Shown in pieces: positions 47,575 to 59,545 of a stretch of 64,000 nt of DNA (the stretch's first letter is position 1; the number at the start of each line of letters is the position of its first letter). A program made the translations under genes and the position numbers. The DNA comes from Zoroaster sp. YZ-2022 (lineage: Eukaryota > Echinodermata > Asteroidea > Forcipulatida > Zoroasteridae), in NCBI GenBank assembly GCA_029582265.1, contig CM055816.1, positions 22,593,825-22,657,824 of the forward strand, read 5' to 3'. The notes under the pieces were generated by a model. It saw nothing but the letters and a program-made list of their open reading frames with translations, did not search any database and was not told the DNA's origin.

Positions 47575-49300
47575 TATTTAAGGACTAGATGTCAGAATGA
47601 CGGATAAGATGGAGCTTATCCCTAATCATGCTTAAATTCAACAAGAACTTTAACATTATAATGGATCATATTGCCCACAGTACTAAACAAAAGAAACACA
47701 ATTGTTCTAGCTGATAGATTTAGTTGCGACCAGCAGCAGCAGGCTTAGCACTTTTCTGACGTGGTATTTTTTTTGCATCTTGGCCTATAGCAAGGCTTAC
47801 TTGAACCCCTTCAAACATCAATTAGCCAAAACATCTTGGAAAATGCACATCTTACACATCCATATCCCAACAATCACTTTTAAAAAGGACCTGGGTCTCC
47901 CTACTTTTCAACCAAATTGGTCATGTAGCCTTGAGTGCTGTTAATGATTCTCCTAAATGATTAATTACAAAAATCTACAAAAAATAAATAAATAAATAAA
48001 TAAAAAATAAAAAATTTCAAACCCGATATATTCTTAAATTTTAACTAAATTAATAAACATTTACAGAAATTACCTTAACATTTTCTAAAATGGTTTCTAA
48101 TACTATTTTTTTAAATTAATGTTTCAAACCCAAATGATTTGTTTTATTCAAGTGGAGCTGGGTTGGGACATGGGGGTTTAGGACAGGGAGATCCGTTAAG
48201 GGGTGGTCATTGAAATGTTGACGATAAATTTAACATAAACAAAATCTACAGAAATGGGCAGGAGCTCAAATCTTGAGGGATGGGGGTATAATTATATCCC
48301 CTAAAGATTTGACGGTAGATGACCAATGCAATTATCCATCGATAGAGGGCGGGCTTTCACCTGGATCACAGTCGTCTCTCGTCTTGGGGCAGATTATTTC
48401 GCATTGAAAATGCTACATATACCCCCATGAACCGAGGCGCCTGCGTCTACCTAGGAAGTGGGTAGGAAGTCATTGTGCATACCCTGTAGCTAGAGGAAGG
48501 GAAAAAGCGCCTTCCTATTGCGCTTGCCAACAGCCCCCCCACCCCAACCCCAAGGGATCGTGACCAGAGTCCAACACTGGATTAACACTGCTGGTTCGAA
48601 ATTGGGCACGAATGATATAATGATCAATCAGACCATGTGGAAATACGTTGATACCCCATTGGACTTTTTGAGGTGCGGCAGACATAGGAGGGCGCTTTTC
48701 AGAATGAGTAAATCTTGCGTAACTGCAAAATAATTCACCCAATCTAAACAGCGCCCTCTTTTTGTGAGAAGATGGAGAGGATGAAAGGGATGGGCGGGGA
48801 GATAAGAAAGGGAGCAATGTCACGTAATCCAATCAATATCAAGGGGCAATAAATACTTTAATAACCAGAAATGAGGACGTAGAACACCCTCTTGATATTA
48901 TTGGGTTACTTGGCATTGATCCCCTTCCCCTCCCCGCCCCTACAAGTCTTCCCCTTTCTCCATCATCCCCATCCGCTCCCCTTCCTCGCCACTCCTTCCC
49001 CTCTCCCATTCCACCCATTCCTCTACTCTCCCCATTCCCCCCATCCAATGCCTTTCCCTCTCCAGCATCAAGTCCAAAATTTAGTGCAAAATTTTCGAAG
49101 TCTCCCCTTCCCTCCTCCAGGACTCTACCCACCTAACTCCAATCCCCTTCCCTTCCCCCCCCTTCCTTCCACCCCTCCCCATTCCTACCCACCCCTCCTT
49201 TCTCTTCCCTACCCCTCCTTCTCCTCCCTTCTCACTCTCAGCATCAAGTCGAAATTCAGTGCAAATTTATTCTGGTTCACTAAATGTTCGTCTTGATACT
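47575..49300. repeat. Segmental block O, second copy
   Basis: Matches 18525-18590 (at 47580-47640) and 18975-20200. A C/T-rich tract (48908-49240) is expanded relative to the first copy and contains an internal duplication: ATCAAGTCCAAAATTTAGTG (49069) and ATCAAGTCGAAATTCAGTGC (49243). Confidence 0.8.
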
Positions 49301-50445
49301 GGAAATGCAAAGGATTCTGAAGGGTTGTATCAATCTACAAAACAGTGTCCCATTGTAATGTCATGTTGGATGTCCCTTCCATAATGTCAGAGAGATGTTT
49401 AGTTATATATAGTCTCTGTAAACCTCATGTCGCCATTTGTCCTGATCTGTCAGGTCACGTGGTCAAGTTTAGAAGACTTCGTTTACACACAAACTCAGAA
49501 ATGAAGGAAAACTTTTGTATTCAGTTCCTATCACTCAGTTTATTGCACTTGATTCGAACCAGGTTTTTCAACAGTATTACTGATTTTAATTGAGGCTATC
49601 CAATATTTTTGACATTTGAGTACTCGCTCAGTTTAACCTTAACCTCCCTTGAAATGTTCAAGAAAACACTCAATAAATATTCCCAAAAATGCCCATTATT
49701 CTCCTTTGAAAGTGTCTTAAATTGTGGATGTCCTCTTACAGCTAATTAATAACATCAATGCGTTATGTACAGGCAATTTTTTTTTAAATTACAACAATTG
49801 TTCTTAAAGATTGATATTCCGTGCTCAAACTGATTTTACCTCGGAAATATATTTCAATTTTGAATTCCGGTTTTAGTTGGGTAATCAAAATAAGGAATTA
49901 AAAAATAATGGCTATATAAAACTTACATAAGTTTATAACATTACGTCATCAATTCATAATTATTTATAATGGTTTCTCTTTTAAAATTACATTTTTAAGT
50001 TTTGTGACCAACACCGCTTGAGCATGGAATATATTAATATCTTTAATGACTTTAATTATAAAATTAAGTAAATTGTATACAATTCAAATCCATTGTCAAC
50101 AAAGACAGCTTAAATTCTGCAGACTACTTATGTTTTGTTTTTTCATCAGTCACTTTCCTCGTATGTACACTCACGTGAATCAGAGAACAAAAGAAGGGTC
50201 GAAAACACATCAATTGACGGGTGCTTCGCAAAAGGACATTTCAAAGTCCACAGAATTCAACAGATTGTAATTGTTGACAAGAGACTAGGTTATATGTAAA
50301 TTCTACAAATACATTCAAATATTCATTAAAACAATTTCATCAAAGATTTCTAAGAAAGAGGTATGCTTAAAAAGTTTCACAAACTTTTGCCGGAGTCACT
50401 GGCTAACAATTACTGGTTAATAGAATGTGGAATAATTGTTGTATT
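49301..50445. repeat. Segmental block P, third copy
   Basis: Matches 20205-21233 and lacks both the foldback element and the Helitron-like element, giving the empty site for each. It has a 42-bp insertion relative to the first copy at about 49482-49523. Confidence 0.87.
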
Positions 50446-50664
50446 ATTATTATTTATATATATTATTTATATATATATATTTATTTATATTATTATTGTT
50501 TTTTTGTTTTTTATATATATTTGTGTATTTTTGTGTATTTTTTGTTTTAGTATTTATTATTATTAATTTTTTAATAAGACCAAGTAAGACGTAATAAACT
50601 AGTAATAATCCTTTCAAATCTAAAACTCAAGTTAGGTTGATTAATTGTATTTATTTATTTTCAC
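50446..50664. repeat. AT-rich low-complexity tract
   Basis: TTATATATA and TTTTTG-rich stretch after block P. No gene. Confidence 0.7.
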
Positions 50665-51060
50665 CACATACAGCTACAACGCTGCTGCTTTCATTGTAAT
50701 CTCGTTTGGGGATGAATTACCGGCCGGCCAAATCTGGGAGGGGAGATGCGATTGGAACTGCCTACCCAATTTTTTGATTTTGTATTATTGGAAAGTATTG
50801 GATATAAAATATATAACATAAATCAAGTCAGGCCTAATCCATTAAGTGGAGCAAGGACGACCACCTTAATTAATTAATATTTTGTTGACATGGTCTGTTA
50901 TTTGTTCACATTTTAGTATTAACCTTTTTCGGTAGTAAGTAAAATCCACTAAACAAAGCTAAACACACCATTCCTATATGATTTAGACCCGTAGACTAGT
51001 TTGAAAATAAGGGATGGGATGACTTAAAGAGATTGTATACAACACTATTGTCTATAAATG
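50665..51060. repeat. Segmental block Q, second copy
   Basis: Matches 35395-35765. About 2.5 kb separate it from the FReD-B gene, against about 0.55 kb for the first copy and FReD-A. Confidence 0.85.
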
Positions 51061-53261
51061 CATCCATACTTTATAAGAATGAAGAGATATTTAGACAATA
51101 AAATAAATGTTAAAGTTTCAGTTTATTCTCGTCGTTAACGAGAAAATATTGAACATGTAATCAGATTTGCTTTGCATGTAATGTGGAAAATGGATCCATT
51201 CCAAATTTGAAATACATTTCTCACGTTTTCCAAACAATTACAGCAAGTCAGAGGCAATATTTTCTCTAGCTGTTTCGTACGAGTACTAACTTCACTTCAA
51301 GTAAATTTTTTAAATTATTATTTAGTAAAGGTGTACTCGGGAGATTACCAAAGGTGTACACTCACATTGCACATTTTTTCCAATGAAACCCATTACACAT
51401 TATTTTGTCGCAACTACACAATAATGTTTCAAAGTATCATCAGGTTAAACACCAGAGCAAGTGTAACATGTCCAGGAGGGGAGGGGTTCATTCTCAAGTA
51501 CAGATCCCAGTCTACGGGCCAGTATTTACGATACTAATATGTGATGTGATCTGGGAAAACCCTTCACATGGGGAAATTTGTCATTTTTGTGTTATATACA
51601 TCAAGTTAACGAGGACACTGTGCTGTTTTCAAAACTGTTTTTTCATGATTCTAGGTTGTCTATAACTTGAGTTATGCTCTCGGGAAGTTATAACTGTCGA
51701 TTATAACTGTTATAAAAAACTGTTAAAAAACAATGGCGGAAACGAAAAACAAAGATGGCTTTTTAATTATCTGTCATATGTTTTTACATATAAAACGATG
51801 GAATTTTTAGTTAATATTTTCAAGAATGATCATTTAGATATTAACAGTTAAAAAACACAAATTGTCAACAAAAAAATTGGGGGGACTATTTTGCCATTAT
51901 CTTCAAAACAAGTTTGCCGACATCCGACGGGTTTTCCCAGATCGCATCACATATGATTACATTTACATAATATTGTGTCATTTTCAGTGCAGTGCATATA
52001 TTTATAATTACAATTACATTCAGCCAAACTTTAAACACTAAATATATTTTTCTACGATGCCAAAAAAATAAACGCGGAATGTTTCTCATCACCGGCACGC
52101 ATCTTTTTCTTCAGCGGCCAAGAAAAACCAGTGCGGAATTTAATTCCATAATAATGCATGTTTGCAACATTCCGTGGAAAAAATAAAACAGGCATTTTTA
52201 ATTTGTTTTAATTAAAGAGGTCTCGCCTAATCGCTGGAAGGTCGAGGCCTTTTTCATGATTCAAAGCTTTGAAAACTTCATTAATTAAGTGAATTAACAA
52301 GACAAATATTGCAAGTTCATTCAATGTTATGCATTTCTAATGATAAAACATAAAATGCTTTCAGTTCAGTAAAAAAATTCATATTTAAACTTCTATCTTA
52401 ATATCCAAAGTGATGACAACATTCGATTTCGTCATTTTTTTAGATAAATGTTCCAAATCGTTCGCTTTATTTTGTTGTTTAATCGGTACACTTGTATATT
52501 CCTATTTAATATGAGAAATATATCAACATTATTGACAGAAACATTGTATGTTAAACAGTCTATCGTAGATGCCATTATATTTAAGAGCAATGAATCCAGT
52601 TGCATCATCAATGCATTCATTCACTTAATTTCTCTTGATCCGAATCCACTCTTTACCAAATATTTTGTGAAACGGTCCTTGATTTTATACTTGATGTGAA
52701 TAAAGTGACTGATTTTCAAATGCCATTCAGAAATAGCAGGTTTATCTATTCAACCAATTATTATCTATTCTATTCTATCAATTCTTGAAGGGTAACTCTG
52801 TCAGATTACGGAACAAGATCAAATTTTCCAAGAAATGTTGAGGAAAGAAGGGGAAAAAAGTAAAAACGTCAAAATACCAAACTGAACTATGGTAGATTTC
52901 TTCGGTTTGATATTTAAAAAAAAAATTCCCATTATTACATATAGACCAAAATATTTATATTATAACAAAACAATATGGTGGGTATAATTGGATACTTTTT
53001 TCTCCAAATTTAGCTGAAAATACTTGTATGATGGATATAGGCTTCATTTCTTTTGTAGCATGTATTTTGTTTTTATTAAGTTTGTCAGCAAGTAGGACCG
53101 CAAAACAATAGGGTCGAAGTCAACTCCAATTTTCATTACTATTATTATTTGTAAACAAATAATTAGAGTTGGAAAAACACTTTTTTTTTTCTTTGAAATT
53201 AAATGATTGTGGTTGCAGTCCCTATTTAGTTTTTGACAAAAATGTCTTTGACATTCTGATA
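51061..53261. other. 2.2 kb AT-rich intergenic, no gene
   Basis: A short inverted pair GATGTGATCTGGGAAAACCC (51543) and GGGTTTTCCCAGATCGCATC (51929) frames about 390 bp, possibly an old inverted-repeat element. Otherwise nothing recognised. Confidence 0.45.
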
Positions 53262-53400
53262 CTGCCCATGATCAGGGTAGGAAGGACCATTTAAGTGAGA
53301 GTATGATGGACAGTCATTAAATCACCAGGTTCCTTCATAGGATTATGTGCACAATTCCCCCTCCCACTGACACATCATTGTTATTATCGTTTGTTGTTAT
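53262..53400 (-). pseudogene. FReD gene fragment (3' part), degenerate
   Basis: On the minus strand this aligns with the FReD-B segment 53685-53800: GACCATTTAAGTGAGAG, then CAGTCATTAAATCACCAGG, then CACAATTCCCCCTCCC. It covers the codons around the calcium site and the last disulphide, with indels and loss of frame. It lies just past the 3' end of FReD-B, so it is a remnant of another paralogue or a failed local duplication. Confidence 0.8.
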
Positions 53401-53455
53401 TATGTAAACAAATAATTTGGGTTGGAAACACAAAATTTGTATTACATTATTGTCA

Positions 53456-53461
53456 TTTATT
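53456..53461 (-). terminator. Candidate polyadenylation signal of FReD-B
   Basis: AATAAA on the minus strand about 125 bp past the stop, at a similar distance to the FReD-A candidate. Not proven. Confidence 0.3.
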
Positions 53462-53585
53462 AATTAAATTTTATTAAGTCTGCGTGGTGATTGCGGAAAT
53501 AAAGCACAATATGTATGTTTTAGCCGCCAATTAAAACTATTAATGTATTAAGTTTTTTCCCAGTATGTAAAGCTAATTGGTGTAC

Positions 53586-54620
53586 TTACATGCCTGTTTC
53601 ACGCATTTTCATGGTGGATGCTTTGAGAGGATTGTAGTTGTTATTCCAGTAATACCACACAATGCCTTTGCCACCCTGAGACTGCCCATCTGGGTAATAA
53701 CGACCATTTAAGTGAGAGACGTAACAGTTATTAAACCACCAGGCTCCTTCAAGGCGTTGTGCACAACTCTTCCCTGAGTCCGCATCATTGTCATTATCCT
53801 TTGTACTGAAGTGCATTCCTTTGTGATGCCCAAGAGAGTCACCAGCAGTGCTGCTCACATCGTAGTCGCCATAATTCAGTGTGTACTTCTCACCAGTGAT
53901 TTGGAAATCCGTGTATTTCGCAAATGACGTATCGTCAATCCAATCTGTGAGATCTATGCGGAGGTCCCATGTCCCGTGTGATTTATCAGAGGTCAGACTC
54001 ACCAAATTATCATTGCCTAACCAATGCTCCCCGCTAAGATAACCGAAGCCAGAGTTGTATTGACTCCAGTCGCGATAAAAGCCAACACTGCCGTTCTCTC
54101 TGCGCTGAAACACAATCCATCCGCCGCCATCAATGTTCATGTCACAATAGACTTTGAGACCATTGCTGAATCCGTCTGGGTAGATTTTGTAGACACTACT
54201 TGTGCGGTAACCTGCCTCCATTAGCTCTTTACAACTTCTGTAGCGATGAGTCTCAGGTAATGAGAAGAGAGGTGTGTCTTCATTTACATCAAAGTACACA
54301 CTCTCTTGATCTTCAACGAATGATTCAAGATACTCAGCCCTTGTGGAGTTGTTTAACTCACACAGTTTATTGCATTTATAGAAGTTGAATGACTTACAGT
54401 TCTTATCCATGTTACAGTCTCGTCCGCACATGACGTAATAGGGTACAGTTTTCTTGGCATACGTGAAGTTTTTGAGTGCTCGATTATCTGCAGGGAGATA
54501 TTCGTTTGCAAGGCCACCACATTGACTTCCCAAGCTTACCGCTTGTGATATCAGTGGTACTATAAACACGAACATCATTTTAAGATGGAGTACGCACATC
54601 AAGAGTACTTGCTGCGTCAT
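53586..54620 (-). CDS. Secreted PAN/apple plus fibrinogen-related domain protein (FReD-B)
   Basis: 344 aa, colinear with FReD-A. Signal peptide MMFVFIVPLISQA, PAN/apple-like module (six cysteines, 34-87), FReD at about 129-341 with SSVYKIYP, GGGWIVFQRRENGS, FYRDWSQY, GEHWLGND and the calcium-site motif DNDND. The FReD has only the four usual cysteines (130, 159, 286, 299), and arginine replaces the extra Cys139 and Cys183 of FReD-A. It ends RETGM where FReD-A ends RETACKYTN, because of a one-base length difference just before a shared GTAAGT. Likely role: extracellular pattern-recognition lectin, by family only. No intron is evident within the frame. Confidence 0.9.
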   Translation of the reverse strand: MTQQVLLMCVLHLKMMFVFIVPLISQAVSLGSQCGGLANEYLPADNRALKNFTYAKKTVPYYVMCGRDCNMDKNCKSFNFYKCNKLCELNNSTRAEYLESFVEDQESVYFDVNEDTPLFSLPETHRYRSCKELMEAGYRTSSVYKIYPDGFSNGLKVYCDMNIDGGGWIVFQRRENGSVGFYRDWSQYNSGFGYLSGEHWLGNDNLVSLTSDKSHGTWDLRIDLTDWIDDTSFAKYTDFQITGEKYTLNYGDYDVSSTAGDSLGHHKGMHFSTKDNDNDADSGKSCAQRLEGAWWFNNCYVSHLNGRYYPDGQSQGGKGIVWYYWNNNYNPLKASTMKMRETGM

Positions 54621-54900
54621 CTTAAATGTATTGTTTGTATATGGGTGAAAACGTTTAAAAAAAAATCCAATATAAGTTTTTATTCAATCAAGTATTTTAG
54701 TATCATCGGTCGGCTAACTGTTTGATTGAAACACGATAATACTGCACACGGCGCAATGTAGAAATGTAACATAGCTTTGACCGATGAGTGTTTTATTGAA
54801 CGTTTGTGAACCAAAGGATTGCATGCGTAAATCACTGATTGGTCAAAGTGAAGTCACTGCTGAATGGTGATTTACATGTATTACCTGATTGGTTGACAGA
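54621..54900 (-). promoter_or_regulatory. Promoter region of FReD-B
   Basis: Closely matches the FReD-A promoter. The two CCAAT boxes are kept (CTTTGACCAATCAG, 54833-54846; GTCAACCAATCAGG, 54883-54896), but the TATA-like AATATAAAC of FReD-A reads CAATAAAAC here, so the core promoters differ. Confidence 0.5.
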
Positions 54901-55299
54901 AACCACACTCATGTGAAGCCATATGTCAACAGATATAATTCGCCCAACCTACTTGATAAGGCAACAAAAGAACCCAAAAAACAAACCAACAAAAATGATG
55001 AGGTGACGCGCATTTTTTTCCAACCAGTGACAAATATGTGATACATGTATACGCGGTTTATATTGGAACCAGACCAAATTTCCCATATACAAAGTGTCGT
55101 GGCTAAGAGAGGCCTCACAAATCGGGCAAACGTTCATATCCCTATAATGAGAAAGTCACAGTATTTCAATCCACGGCAGAATTCCAATCGATCCAGTAAT
55201 TTTAGTAGAGGCAAACGTGTAGGTTCCGTGACAAATATGCGGGGACGAAGGTTTAAAGGTGGCTTCTATATAATTGAAAGGTGCTGAATAAAATGAGCG
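54901..55299. repeat. Post-FReD block, third copy (unexpanded homologue of 764-1170)
   Basis: 55050-55200 aligns with 764-880 and 1150-1170. At 55187-55200 only one short CCAATCGATCCAGTAA stretch is present where the first copy holds the 279-bp array. Confidence 0.75.
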
Positions 55300-55740
55300 G
55301 GGGTGACCCTCGCGAAAATGTCAGCATTTCGCGCAAACGGCCAAAATCCAATATGGCCGCCATTTGCACATAAATTGGCCTATCGGGGCAAGGGGCTGTA
55401 TCAGAAAATAAATTGTTTTTGTCTTTATGGTGATACCTAAGATTAATTTCTCGAAATCCTAAGTCAAACTCACTTTAGGTTCATATATTACTATTCGAGA
55501 ACCACGATGGCTGCCAGAAATCAAAGATGGCCGCCATTTGTACATTAATTGGCCTATTTCAACGGAAGCAACTATTTTTGTTAGTTTTGACTTGAAGTAA
55601 TTCTTACAATTTGGAAAGCGAGAAAGCTATGGGCTCACAAAAGCTGCTATAAATCCAAGACAGCTGCCATAAATCCAAGATGGCTGCCATCAATCCAATA
55701 TGGCCGCCAATCATACATACAATGGTATCAAAATGACACA
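55300..55740. repeat. Cluster of ATGGCCGCCAT / ATGGCTGCCA motifs
   Basis: AATATGGCCGCCATTTG (55350), GATGGCTGCCAGAAATC (55507), AAAGATGGCCGCCATTTG (55524), AGACAGCTGCCATAAATCC (55658), AAGATGGCTGCCATCAATCC (55677) and AATATGGCCGCCAATC (55700) recur over 350 bp, most preceded by ATCCAA. They resemble YY1 sites. The pattern looks like a decayed tandem repeat. Confidence 0.65.
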
Positions 55741-56407
55741 TACAACATCTGGTAATTTCTTTGTTGTGGGTTGTATAAGTCACTTTCCAGTTTGTTTTTC
55801 ACTATTAAGATTACCTTGGCATCTGATACAGGTACTTTATACAAGCTGATTTGCTATTATTTTGCCGCCATTGTATAAAACTAGTTTGTAAATACATGTA
55901 TGTGACAAAGATGTGAAACACTTGATGTGCAATATGTCAATCAACATGCAACAACATCTAATATTAATATGTCATTCATATACAAACATTTAATCCAATT
56001 GTTTCAATGGATCATGATTTGCCATTATCAAAACAAATTAAAAAAAACTAATTTATCCAGCTGTAAAGGGGACGAGCTTTAAGATAACTCAACGTTTTTG
56101 TAAAACAAATGAAGAAAATAGAGGGGAAAGAGAAAATGGTACATAAACTGTTGATTTAAGAGGGGGAAAATCACCCCCACCCGGGCATGCATGCAATCAT
56201 TGAGTTCACACATATAACTCCCCCCCTTGAGCGACGTTTGAGATCATTCATTTTTTGGGACAACAAAAATGCACCTCTCCCCTCAGAAAATGGACAACAC
56301 CCCCCCCCCCCACCTTGAGCAATGTACGAGATTTTTGGGGTGGGGAATACAACCCGCCCCCTCTGAGTGTATTCCATGCTGAAGTTTCTCACTCAAAGAA
56401 AATCATG
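55741..56407. other. Intergenic with C-rich tracts, no gene
   Basis: AT-rich, then C-rich stretches at 56172-56225 and 56298-56312. Related phrases (TTGAGCGACGTTTGAGAT, TTGAGCAATGTACGAGAT) at 56227 and 56315 suggest a short duplication. Confidence 0.4.
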
Positions 56408-56814
56408 TACAGGCACGTATACATACCTGTACATATTCTATAGTTAGGTATTGACATATTTCTATTGTACATACAGGCGGAGACAGTATCCTACTCTCTG
56501 TTATGCCTCTGGTGGAGGTGCAATGGATTGACACTATGAATATCTTGGACTCATGAACCGTGAAACCGGTGTCAGCTCCAAAAAACTGCAGCAAGGGTGC
56601 AAGCTTAAATTTTAGGGGAAAACTAATTTTTACTGGAAATTAAGGTAGTTTTTGTAGAATAAATAGCTTGTTACAAAGTGCGGTGGATTTACGTAAGTAA
56701 GAATTGCATAATTCAAATCAGGTGTTAGAAGAACTGTTTTCGGTAAAAAAGAGTGTCAGTCGTCTCATAATACCAACATTTTTAGAAATCTTACTAGAGA
56801 TATTAACATTGATT
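56408..56814. repeat. Post-FReD block (homologous to 37976-38130), then unmatched DNA
   Basis: 56408-56550 matches 37976-38130. The remainder is unrecognised. Confidence 0.65.
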
Positions 56815-57110
56815 TAATTTTGCCGTACACCGATATGTGTATTGCATTGCATACTCAGTGACCAGTGGGTCATAAATAATTGACTGATAAAGGTCGGGTG
56901 ATAAACAATTACTAAGTGCCTCATGGGCGACTCGGGCGAGATTCGAACCCACGACTTCCTGCTGACTAGTGTAGTCGTCCACCTCTTGACCACCGAGCTT
57001 GCCCGATGACGATTAGCCGGCTAGAATCCTATTAATTATAGATGGAATTTTTGCGTTGGGTGATAAATTAATAAACCGACGTGTGTATAGCACTGCATAC
57101 TCAGTGCAAC
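56815..57110 (-). mobile_element. tRNA-derived SINE S2, reverse copy
   Basis: Reading the minus strand from about 57030: ATAGGATTCTAGCCGGCTAA, AAGCTCGGTGGTCAAGAGG (A-box region), CTACACTAGTCAGCAGGAAG (anticodon region), GTGGGTTCGAATCTCGCCCG (B box), then a diverged body ending near 56815. The order is the same as in the copy at 4755-4985. A second partial S2 tail (ACCGACGTGTGTATAGCACT, 57076) follows at 57040-57110. Confidence 0.78.
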
Positions 57111-57247
57111 AATATGCAATGTTAAAACAAATATTGTCAAATGTTCGCAAACTGCTTCTCTTTGAATAATTTTTATTTTAATTTTGTTTAATACATTAAT
57201 AGTTATCAACTTTAGGGAAAACAAACGTTTTGGCAATAATATCTTTT

Positions 57248-57625
57248 TTAAAAATGATAGTTCCTCAGACTAAATAGTTTATTGGGAAGATTGATGCCAT
57301 CGTCATCTTTATACCAATTAAGTTGTACATTAACTTTTAACCATTTTGGGTATTTCTGATTTCTGATGCTAGCCATCGGCACCAGATCAAGAAAGAAATT
57401 TGCAGAAAAAACGTCTTTCCAATCACACAATGAGATCAACAAGAAATTAATTAACAATTATTACGAGGGATAACGAAATCAACAAATTAAATACATTTTC
57501 CACAAGGGGAAGTTTGGGTAGTTCTAACTAAATAGTTTATTGGGAAGATTGATGCCATCGTCAACTTTATACCAACTAAGTTGTACATTAACATTTAACC
57601 ATTTGGGTATTTCTGATTTATTTAT
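57248..57625. repeat. Direct repeat of about 105 bp, 2 copies
   Basis: AAATAGTTTATTGGGAAGAT and GATGCCATCGTCA occur at 57273 and 57530, each running to TTGGGTATTTCTGATTT. Minus-strand frames (KYPKWLKVNV) span them, but no domain is recognised. Confidence 0.85.
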
Positions 57626-57664
57626 TAATATTTTTTAAATATCAGTTCTGAAACTTACCTTTGA

Positions 57665-58080
57665 GACAAAAATATTAAATTCAGTAAGAATTTACATTAG
57701 GCCTACTCTGTGTTGTGTGTTTTTATTATAATTTTCATAACAATTTACTTAATATCAAATAACCTTCTTCAGTAAAGACAGGACAAACAAAAAAATGAGT
57801 AAGACTGGATGTAGCTTCATTTGAAAGACTATAAAAGAAAAAATATAATAAATATATAATAAAATTAAGTTCTCTACATATAAGATTTTAAAATGCTACT
57901 TTTAAGTTTTATGGCAAAAGATGTCAGGGAAACAGTTTGTATTAAGTCAATATGAACACAAAAATATTAAATTCAGTAAGAATTTACATTAGGCCTACTC
58001 TGTGCTGTGTGTTTTTATTATAATTTTTCATTACAATTTCTTAATATCAAATAACATATCTTCTTCAGTAAGGGTCCTAT
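57665..58080. repeat. Direct repeat of about 110 bp, 2 copies
   Basis: AAATATTAAATTCAGTAAGA to ATCTTCTTCAGTAA-type ends occur at about 57669-57775 and 57962-58070, nearly identical except for small indels. Confidence 0.9.
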
Positions 58081-58240
58081 TTGCTCCGTGTTCAATATTG
58101 TTGTTAAGTGTACATGACTATTTACCAGGCAATTTGATGACTAACATTAGTCATTACTCAAAGAAATTAAACACGAAAGTCCCCAATTTGTGGAATTCTG
58201 TGAAATTATCTTTTAAAAATATTCAATATTTTAATTGAAG
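58081..58240 (+). pseudogene. Possible LINE ORF2 C-terminal relic
   Basis: The frame contains SKKLNTKVPNLWNSVKLSF, which recalls the LWNSLP region near the C-terminus of LINE reverse-transcriptase proteins. Only a short stretch is recognisable; this is a weak call. Confidence 0.3.
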
Positions 58241-58550
58241 ACTCAATTACTAAGAAAGTATTTATAATATGAATAAGATTCTTTGTTAATATGGGTAACA
58301 TTGTCTTACTTATCTTGTGTACATGTCCTTATGGGCGTTTATTGTGCTCATAACATTATGAATATAAGGTCCCTGCTCGAACAATTTTCATGCACATTGA
58401 TAATTATATTAATTTAATATTAAATATTTCATACATGTACGTTGTTGTCCCCTTAAGTGTAGTGTAAATCTCACTTGTTTAATTGTAATACTAAAGAACA
58501 TTGATATTTTTACAGCAGCTACGACAGGCTTTTGTCACGTAGAGTTACTA

Positions 58551-59545
58551 TTTTGCCAACATTACCAATGTTGTACCTTCCCTTTAATGTATATCTTGAT
58601 TCAAAGAGAGTAAGCATACTCATAGAAGCAGTTTTGCTAACATTACCAATGTTGTGCCTTCCCTTCAATGTATATCATGATTCAAAGAGAGTAAGCATAC
58701 TCATAGAAGCAGTTTTGCCAACATTACCAATGCTGTACCTTCCCTTTAATGTATATCTTGATTCAAAGACAGTAAGCATACTCGTAGAAGCAGTTTTGCT
58801 AACATTACTAATGTTGTGCCTTCCCTTCAATGTATATCTTGATTTAAAGAGAGTAAGCATACTCATAGAAGCAGTTTGGCCAACATTACCAATGTTGTAC
58901 CTTCCCTTCAATGTATATCTTGATTCAAAGAGAATAAGCATACTCATAGAAGCAGTTTTGCCAACATTACCAATGTTGTACCTTCCCTTCAATGTATATC
59001 TTGATTCAAAGAGAGTAAGCATACTCATAGAAGCAGTGTTGCCAACATTACCAATGTTGTACCTTCCCTTCAATGTATATCTTGATTCAAAGAGATTAAG
59101 CATACTCATAGAAGCAGTTTGGCCAACATTACCAATGTTGTACCTTCCCTTCAATGTATATCTTGATTCAAAGAGAGTAAGCATACTCATAGAAGCAGTT
59201 TGGCCAACATTACCAATGTTGTACCTTCCCTTTAATGTATATCTTGATTCAAAGAGTAAGCATACTCATAGAAGCAGTTTGGCCAACATTACCAATGTTG
59301 TACCTTCCCTTTAATGTATATCTTGATTCAAAGAGAGTAAGCATACTCATAGAAGCAGTTTTGCCAACATTACCAATGTTGTACCTTCCCTTCAATGTAT
59401 ATCTTGATTCAAAGAGAGCAAGCATACTCATAGAAGCAGTTTTGCTAACATTACTAATGTTGTGCCTTCCCTTCAATGTATATCTTGATTCAAAGAGATT
59501 AAGCATACTCATAGAAGCAGTTTTGTCAGCATTAACAATATGTAC
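58551..59545. repeat. 81-bp satellite array, about 12 copies
   Basis: Units of 81 bp (TTTTGCCAACATTACCAATG through GTATATCTTGATTCAAAGAG to CTCATAGAAGCAG). Because 81 is a multiple of 3, frames stay open on both strands (plus: LPMLYLPFNVYLDSKRVSI; minus: LTLFESRYTLKGRYNIGNV). One unit at about 59255 has lost two bases, breaking both frames, so coding is not maintained. Confidence 0.95.

Noticed and set aside
58532..59314. 260-aa repeat protein (and its 171-aa antisense)
   Set aside because: 81-bp satellite read as protein. One unit has a 2-bp deletion, both strands are equally open, and inverted units are present nearby.
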